Assembly (NCBI GenBank): GCA_010015675.1
Contig: ML976986.1
Coordinates: forward strand, 622,523-636,712
Reading direction: 5' to 3'
Source of the DNA: Byssothecium circinans
Taxonomy: Eukaryota > Ascomycota > Dothideomycetes > Pleosporales > Massarinaceae
DNA: 14,190 nt
In this document: positions 7,974 to 14,190 of the stretch, in pieces
How the letters are laid out: the number at the start of each line of letters is the position of its first letter
How positions within the stretch are numbered: the stretch's first letter is position 1
Notes under the pieces: generated by a model
What the model was told of the DNA's origin: nothing
Seen by the model: only the letters and a program-made list of their open reading frames with translations
Database searches by the model: none
Made by a program: the position numbers and the translations under genes

Positions 7974-8471
7974 CTACTCTCTTATTCTATTTACTATTAC
8001 TATTTACTTACTAACTATATTAATAGTCGCAGTTCCTTTACTATAGTTACTTATTCTTATTACGCCACCTATTAGCTCCCTTATAAACTATTATCCCTGC
8101 ATAAGTATTATAATAACTATACTTGCGTTAGGCGTAGCTTATATAAGCCTGCGGGTTTGCCTTTACTAGATTTCTTAAAAATTAATAAGGAGATAGGTCA
8201 TCTTAAGGCGTTAGAAAAGGAAGAGAAGGCTTATCTACGTATAAAGGAGGATGTTACTAAGGCCACTCTATAGCGTGCCTATCTAGTAAGGGAGAAGCTC
8301 TTAAGGCTTTATAAATAAAAAAAACTACTTTATTAGAAGGAGTAGAAGATGTTTAATAAGGGAATATTATCTATTAAGGAGTTAGAGGTATTAGAAGTGC
8401 AAGAGGCTCTACTCTAGAATATTACTTTAGTAAATCTAAAGGCTATACTTAGTGCTACTACTATTAATTAG
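7974..8471 (+). pseudogene. Antisense coiled-coil-like frame in gypsy-1b 3' spacer
   Basis: This frame lies on the strand opposite gag-pol, between LTR and chromodomain. Read through TAA/TAG it contains a Tyr-rich start, CVRRSLYKPAGLP (about 8124-8162), then a highly charged helical stretch: DFLKINKEIGHLKALEKEEK, KEDVTKATL, REKLLRLYK, KELEVLEVQEALL. No indel occurs across nearly 500 bp and the frame is preserved in copy a. Intact relatives were probably small coiled-coil proteins; from memory, similar hypothetical proteins occur antisense in fungal gypsy elements, but no function is known to me. The frame could continue past TAG at 8469-8471 if that was CAG, so both ends are uncertain. Confidence 0.55.
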
Positions 8472-11400
8472 TCACCTTTCTAGAATGTTAATACTAGTGC
8501 TTTAGGAGATACTTATAGCCTATAAGGTATATAACTAGTTCCTACGTATTCTTATTCTTTAGGTAACCTTTCTATTTAATTAGGTACTCTCTTCTACCTT
8601 TCTAATATCTCTAGTCCATGATCTCTTAACTTTAAATTTATTTTTTCCCTTAATTTTATAGTAGAATGTTTTCTATAGTAGCGTCTTAGGGTCTACTAGT
8701 TCTAGCTTAGATATGTAGAATACTAGATATATCTTAGCTTCTTTAGGTAGCTAGAGTTAGTAATAAATAAGGCTTATCCTAGCTTATATTAAAAATAGTC
8801 TAACCTTAACGTTATCTAGTCCCTTACTTAGTTATTTTATATAAAAAAATTTTATATGTAGGTATACTTTATCCCCCTTCTCTAGCTAAGGTGCTATTTT
8901 TTATTTTATGTTTATATATAAAATACTTTTACGTTATACTATTTTAAGGCTAACCTATAACTATTAGTGTATATTCTTTAAGTCCTTTATTATTATTAGA
9001 GCTGCCGCTACCTTTCCTTCTAGTAGTGTGCGTTTAAAGAGATTTAGGTACTTTCTATAGTTTACGTAAAAGGGTGTCTATCCTATAGATTCTAATATCT
9101 TATTATTATACGCTAGTTAAGCTATAGGTAAAAGGGAAACCTAATTATTCTACTAGGCGTTACTATAAATTCATAGATATATCTTTATTATATGATTCAT
9201 TCTTTTAGTCTATTTATCCGTCTATAGAAGATATACTATAGATAGCTTACGTTTTATTCTAATTATAGCTATTAGCGTTTTCTAGTAGTTTAATGTAAAG
9301 AGCTTATCTCTATTACTAATAATTAACCTTAGCATGCTATAGTATCTAATAAGTTAGTCTAAAATTACGTATCTAAGTTATTCTGTGTTATAGTTATTTC
9401 TGAATAGTACTATTTCTATATATTTTATAAATCTATTAATAATTACTAAGATAGCGTTATAAGTTATTTTAGTCGTAAGGTCTCTTAATACTAGTAGACC
9501 TATTATAAAGTCTATAGAGATGTCTTCTTATAGTTCTCTTAGTAACTTAATATGTTATATCTCTCTATAGGATACATGTATACTATACTTATTTCTCTAG
9601 TAGTCTACATATTTACTAATAAAGTGTGTAACCTTTTCCTTTATACCTTTAAACTTATAATTTCTCTAAATTAGTTTAATAGTCCTTTAAATGCTAGGGT
9701 GTCTATGTATAGGATTATTATAATATTATTATATAATCTCTTCCTATAGTTCCTCTAGTACTTTATTATTAATCCACAGGATGCTGTTTAGTTATTAAGC
9801 TAGTCCTAAGGATCTATCTTTATTAGCTTGCAATATTAGTGCTTTAATAGTTTCCTTTATCCCTATAATATTACTTTATTAACTAAGGGTATTAGCTTAT
9901 CTATTGTCCTTACTAGGTGTGTACATAATCTTAAACTTATATTATCTAAGTAACTTAGACTATCTAACTTATCTTCTATTAAGTTATTTTATTATTATAA
10001 AGTAGAGTAAGTTTTTATAGTTAGTAAAAATAGTAAGTTCTAAGTAGCTTTCTACATAGACTCTCTAATGCTTTAGTAAATCTATAATTACTATTAACTC
10101 CTTATTATGCACGTTATAACGTTCTTCTAGTCTAGAGAACTTCCTTAAGTAGTTGGTAATAGGATGCTATTAGCTATCTCTTATCTAGCTAGCTACTACT
10201 CTAAGCGTAAGGTTAGATGCGTCTATTTCTATCCTTATTAGTTCTCTACTCCTAAATACTACTAGTACTAGTGGGCTTATGCATTTCTCCTTTAGAGTTC
10301 TAAATACCTTCTCTTATTTTCCTATCTATATAAAGCGTACGTCCTTCCTAGTAAGTCCTACTAGGGGTAGCGTTATTAAAGCGTATTCCTTAATAAACCT
10401 TCTATAAAAGTTATAGAATCTAAGGAATTCCTACACTCCCTTAGCTATTATTAGTATTAGCTAATCTTATACTACCTATATTTTCTTTAGGCTTATCTTG
10501 ACCCCTATAGTATTAACTATAAATCCTAGGAAGTTAAGTTCTTCCTTATAAAATTTATACTTTTCTAGTTTAAGACGCAGATCTACAGCGTCTAAGTATA
10601 AAAGTACCTACTTAACATATCCTACATATTCTTTAACATTTTCTAAGTAGATAAGTATGTTATTTAAGTATATAATTATAAAGATATCTAGGTGTATCTG
10701 TAACACGTTATTAATTAACGCTTAAAAAGTTGCTAGGGTGTTAGTAAGACTAAAGAGCATTATAGTATACTTATAGTATCTATACTATATCTTAAATACT
10801 ATCTTCTATTCTTTACCTTCCTTTATACGGATTAGATAGTATCCATCTTATAGGTTAAGGGCTATAAATATCTTTACATGCGCTAGTTAATCCTGTAGTT
10901 CTCTAATGTTAGGTAATAGATAATAATTCTTAATTATAATCTTATTTAACTTCTAAAAGTCTATATATAGTTATAGTAATCTATCCTTCTTTAGGGTAAA
11001 GAGGACTAGGTATCCTACTAGTAACTTTAATTCTTATATATAGCCCTTTACTATACTTTTATTAATGTAGTCTTATAGAGCCTTTAGCTCTTTCTCTAAT
11101 AGTTAATAGATTAGTCTAACAGTTAGTTACTTTCCTTCCTATAGCGTAATCTCATAGTCCTAGGGTTAATGCTTAGGTAGCACCATAGCGCCTACGTCTT
11201 CCTAAAAGAGGTGCTCCTATTTCTTATACTCTTTAGGGATATCTAGAAGTGCCTTTTTCTCTTTTACTCTTACTTATTAACCTGCTAACTAGGTAGCGTC
11301 TATAGAGTTAACTGTCCTTACTAAACGCGTCTTTATTAAAGTAATATTATTAATTACCTTCTTATCCGCTATTAATCGCTGCTAATGCGCGGGCTTTAAA

Positions 11401-11825
11401 GTGCGTTAGCAGGCGCAGTTTACTAATAGTATTATGCTGTTCTTCTAGTTAATTTCTAGATTATACTTTTTTAGCTAAGGGATCCCTAATATGACATTAT
11501 AGGTAGTTATCCTAAAATAGTCTAGGGTAATCTATTTACTATAGTATTAGATTTCTATAAGTATTATAATCTTATTTTTTATTACTAGCTATTCTAGCAT
11601 TACTTATCCATTTACTATAAGTAGTAAGTAGGGGTTCTCTTTTAATATTAGTCTTAGTCTAGCTAAGAGCGCTTATTTTATTAAGATATAGTTTACTTAT
11701 AACTCTAAATTTACTAATGCCTTTATCTATTTTCTACTAAGATGGATTAGGATCTTAATTAGACGTTTACCTACTACTCCTAAGGTATACAGCCCTTTAG
11801 TAGTACTAAGTAAAAATCTAAAAAA
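8450..11825 (-). pseudogene. Gypsy-1b pol: protease, RT, RNase H, integrase, chromodomain, RIP-inactivated
   Basis: One minus-strand frame holds: protease with the active-site Asp now Asn (codon 11709-11711, in ALVNLEL where families have DSGA); RT with YLDD now YLNN (10659-10670) in LDIFIIIYLNNILIY; RNase H with IEIDAS (about 10220-10240) and ERYNVHNKEL; integrase with an H2C2 zinc domain (HxH followed by a C-V-D-C-type pair, about 9560-9740) and a core with DISIDFI and VIINRF, where VDRF is usual (aat at 9435-9437 is Asp to Asn). The chromodomain (about 8500-8640) lies in a different frame because one base is missing near 8625 compared with copy a. Stops are numerous. Pol begins in the -1 frame relative to gag at 11819-11825. 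The end is set from the last chromodomain-tail similarity. Confidence 0.9.
11819..11825 (-). promoter_or_regulatory. Candidate -1 ribosomal frameshift heptamer between gag and pol
   Basis: The minus strand reads T TTT TTA, with the gag frame dividing it as xxT TTT TTA, the canonical X XXY YYZ arrangement. Codons upstream follow the gag frame and codons downstream follow the protease frame, which is -1. The shift is therefore located here or within a few codons. RIP changes CA to TA, so the final TTA may once have been TCA, which would not be slippery; a simple one-base indel is the alternative. Confidence 0.45.
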
Positions 11826-13474
11826 GATACTCTAAATCTATTCTCTTCTTTCTATCTAGCGTGCTTTATATAATCTAGATGTAAGCATGTCTACTACTCC
11901 TCTTAAGTGCATTTACTATTAACTATTACGTTTATTTATAAGAGTTCTATAGGGTCTTCCTTACCTAGGAACCATAGTCATGCTCATTTATTATATAAGT
12001 ACATTAGGCACTTATTATTATAGTAATCATACTATTTAAACTTATAATCCTTCTTAATAGTAGGAAAGTAGCCTTCATTTACCTTTATATTATAGTGGGT
12101 GAGATAACTGTTATTATTATACTAGGTAAAGCTAAGCTTTCTATAGTTTCTATTTTAATAGTCTATATTATATCATAGTTCTTTAGGCGTTCCTACCTTC
12201 TACGTAGCTTATTAGAATCTTTCCTTTACTTTAAGCTCTTAGTCTACCTAGTTAGCTTACTTTCTATAAGCTCTTTCTTACCTATACTATAGCCTAGGGC
12301 TTAGATCTTCATAGAGGTACTTATTATTAGGTTTACTACTTAGGTCTTTATTTAGGTACTAATTATTATATCCTAAGTGTCCTTAATCTATTAGGTTATT
12401 ATCTAGTATAACCTTACTATTATACTATATTAGGTCTTTATCTATCTATTATGGATAGTTTCCTTATATAATTTTAGTGTAATATAATTCCTTTAGATTA
12501 TATAGGTCTTAGTTTTCTTTTCCTAGGTACTCCTCTTTCCTATTAAGGATCTAAAGAGCCCTATTAGCCTATAATAATCTACTATCATCCTTAGCTTATT
12601 CACTAAGTAAGTAATCTTAAAGTTGTTATTCTTTTACGTTAAGGAGTTAGTTAGGTTTATTAAGGAAGTCTTAGACTTTATTATCTATAGTATCTACTTC
12701 CTTATTATGCTATATTTAATTAGCTGCTTTACTAACTCTTTTTCTAATAGATAACTCTTATATTTTCTATCTAATAGCTTCTCCTCTTTCTTTACCTAAA
12801 TTAATTACTTCCTATTTATTATCTTCCTTAACATTAGGTAGACAGCCTAAGGTATAAGAGTGTATAATTATATTTAACTATTATTAGACTGTATGCTTAG
12901 CTCTTCCTAGCTTTGCATAATAGTTTCTAGTAATGTGGCCTACTTTCCTATATAAGTAGCACGTCCTAGCTTCCTTCTTATAGTGGTAGCCCTTCCCTCT
13001 CCCTTTCTTAACGTTATTAAGCTACATTAGTTATAGCCTATAGGGGTCTAAGTATTAGTTTTTTAGCTTTATAGCAGGGAAGTACCTAGGTTTAGTGTAG
13101 GTACTCTTAGATTTACCTATACTTAGTCCGTTGCGTTTATCTTAGCGTAGTTCTAAAGCTAACTCATATAATCCTCTATTAATCCTAATAGATTCCTAGT
13201 ATAGTTCCTCTAAGGTAGTGATAGATACTCCTAATTATATAAGCTCTATCTTAATAGTATCTTTAAGGCCTTATCTATACATAGTTATAAGTACCTTATC
13301 CTCCTAGCCTATCTAAATCACGTAGTGTTAGAACTCCGCAGCGTATTTAATAGCTAATTATTATTACTTAAGGCACTATACTACCCTCCCTATAATAGAT
13401 TCCTTATTTAAGACTCTAAAGACCTATTAAAGATAGGTTTTAATCTAAGTATAGTTCTTAAAGAGTATTATAAC

Positions 13475-13475
<1 letters not shown>

Positions 13476-13550
<75 letters not shown>
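13476..13550. repeat. Perfect (TTA)25 microsatellite inside gag
   Basis: Twenty-five uninterrupted TTA units. On the gag strand they read GAT, then AAT x24, then AAA, so the array is in frame and would give 24 asparagines. The lack of interruptions in otherwise heavily mutated DNA points to recent expansion by replication slippage. RIP does not alter TTA/TAA units, which contain no C or G. Confidence 0.95.
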
Positions 13551-13551
<1 letters not shown>

Positions 13552-13668
13552 CTAGGTACTTAATAAGGTAAAGGTTAATCTATTATTTAGTATTACCACG
13601 CATGTAGGTTATAATAAAGGAAGCTTTATCTATATCATTAATAGTATTAGCTATAAACTTAAAGTATA

Positions 13669-13726
13669 ACGTATTCCACCACCGAGACGGCCAAACCACT
13701 GAGACGGCTACTTTTGCTTGGCAAGG
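13669..13726 (+). repeat. Pogo-D terminal inverted repeat with two 14-nt direct repeats
   Basis: Starts ACGTATTCC. Contains accaccgagacggc (13678-13691) and accactgagacggc (13695-13708), 17 nt apart. GC-rich and almost free of RIP changes, unlike the equivalent end at 2656-2713. Confidence 0.82.
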
Positions 13727-13847
13727 AAAATCAAACTGTATTATCTTAATAACAATTTAAATATAAGAGCTATTAAGCTGAAATTTTAAATACAGATATA
13801 TACAATATATATTAAAAGGATTATAAAAAAATATTCAAGGATTTCTA

Positions 13848-13864
13848 ATAGCTTAGTAAGCTAT
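13848..13864. repeat. 8-bp palindrome atagctta-g-taagctat
   Basis: Perfect arms around one base. The same arms recur at 14162-14179 around TA. Confidence 0.6.
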
Positions 13865-13918
13865 ATAGGTATAGAGAATACTAGGCTACTTTTAGTATAT
13901 AGCGTATAAATACCTACT

Positions 13919-13958
13919 AAACTAGCTAAATAAGTTATAATAACTTTAGAGCTAGTTT
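13919..13958. repeat. Nested hairpin in the right-hand segment
   Basis: Outer arms aaactagct (13919-13927) and agctagttt (13950-13958) enclose inner arms aagtta (13932-13937) and taactt (13941-13946). No function can be assigned. Confidence 0.6.
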
Positions 13959-14161
13959 ATATATATATAATACACCTATTAGCACTAAAATTTTAGCGTG
14001 CAGCCTAGACCTATTAGAGAATTAGCGTAGGGAGAGTAGAGATTCCTAAAATTGGAAAAATATAATTAAATATTTTATCTAGCTAGATATTCTTACTTTC
14101 TTTCTTTTAATAATCTTTATGTATATATATAAAAGTAATGTAAATAGTTAGCTACTAGAAA

Positions 14162-14179
14162 ATAGCTTATATAAGCTAT
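14162..14179. repeat. 18-bp perfect palindrome
   Basis: atagcttatataagctat is its own reverse complement and shares its arms with 13848-13864, about 314 bp to the left. Confidence 0.65.
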
Positions 14180-14190
14180 ATTATAAGGCA

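Larger units (their letters stand above)
7471..13666 (-). mobile_element. Gypsy-1 copy b: nearly complete Ty3/gypsy chromodomain retrotransposon, RIP-mutated
   Basis: On the minus strand the order is gag with zinc knuckle, protease, reverse transcriptase, RNase H, integrase, chromodomain, antisense-frame spacer, polypurine tract and LTR, the Ty3/gypsy (Metaviridae) order. Protein-like sequence of gag runs up to TA 13667-13668, where another transposon's TIR begins. The element was therefore split there, and its gag start and 5' LTR should lie beyond the window. All domains are inactivated by C-to-T/G-to-A changes. Compared with copy a, one base is missing near 8625. Confidence 0.92.
11819..13666 (-). 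pseudogene. Gypsy-1b gag, N-terminally truncated, RIP-inactivated
   Basis: A single frame runs from the pogo insertion site to the frameshift region (about 615 codons). It has the gag capsid pattern with YAAEF*HYV and MYR*GLKDTIKIEL, matching the F-R-x-G-L capsid motif. A CX2CX4HX4C zinc knuckle (12920-12961) reads CYLYRKVGHITRNY, with two Cys now Tyr. A long, charged, former-Gln-rich tail follows. A 24-Asn tract encoded by an AAT array sits in the capsid part. In Ty3/gypsy elements gag packages RNA into virus-like particles. The N-terminus is cut off at 13667 by another transposon. The second half resembles no domain I can name; it includes a C-L-M-Y-L-Y-N-K stretch near 11985-12010. Confidence 0.82.
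13669..14190. mobile_element. Pogo-D: end of another pogo-B-family transposon inserted into gypsy-1b gag (partial)
   Basis: It begins after TA 13667-13668 with a TIR matching pogo-B's end without gaps. The gypsy-1b gag frame stops being readable at this point. No second TIR is found before the window ends, so the element continues outside. Transposase sequence is not recognised in the 522 bp available, so this may be a long leader, a non-autonomous derivative or a further nested insertion. 13669-13850 keeps many CA/TG dinucleotides, whereas beyond about 13870 the sequence looks RIP-mutated again. Confidence 0.72.

Noticed and set aside
13476..13550. TTA array as a CRISPR, telomeric or centromeric repeat
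   Set aside because: It is a simple trinucleotide microsatellite in frame within gag, without spacers or higher-order structure.

Overview
This window looks like a transposon graveyard from a filamentous ascomycete (Pezizomycotina). No intact gene is visible. The sequence is TpA-rich and CpA-poor on both strands, while CpG survives. That is the signature of repeat-induced point mutation (RIP). Every reconstructed reading frame is broken by many TAA/TAG codons at former Gln or Trp positions. Catalytic Asp codons read Asn and zinc-binding Cys codons read Tyr, as C-to-T/G-to-A change predicts. Nothing identifies genus or species.

Layout: (1) 1-1584 is the 3' end of a Ty3/gypsy chromodomain retrotransposon (gypsy-1, copy a, plus strand) ending in a 461-bp LTR. 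It sits inside (2) the C-terminal half of a Fot1/pogo-type DDE transposase (pogo-B, 1585-2713). Pogo-B is itself inserted at a TA inside another copy of its own family (pogo-C, 2716-2965). (3) 2966-3363 is unassigned and carries two strong hairpins. (4) A second, different chromodomain gypsy element (gypsy-2, plus strand) runs from about 3364 to its LTR at 6799-7239. It is split within the integrase by a complete Fot1/pogo-type element (pogo-A, 3582-5433, minus strand) with 44-bp TIRs and a TA duplication. (5) 7240-7470 is unassigned. (6) 7471-13666 is a second gypsy-1 copy (copy b, minus strand): LTR, chromodomain, integrase, RNase H, RT, protease and gag. It lacks its 5' end because it is interrupted at a TA by (7) another pogo-B-type TIR at 13669, whose element runs off the window.

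Gypsy-1 copies a and b form a 1.58-kb inverted repeat that aligns without gaps except for one base. Together they reveal a coding-like antisense frame at the 3' end of gypsy-1, conserved in both copies. In copy b the gag and protease frames differ by -1, with a T TTT TTA heptamer at the join. The TIRs of pogo-A and of the 13669 element share no sequence but have the same design: two 14-nt direct repeats spaced 17 nt apart. The insertion order can be read from the nesting, and the nearly unmutated TIR at 13669 suggests it arrived late or escaped RIP.
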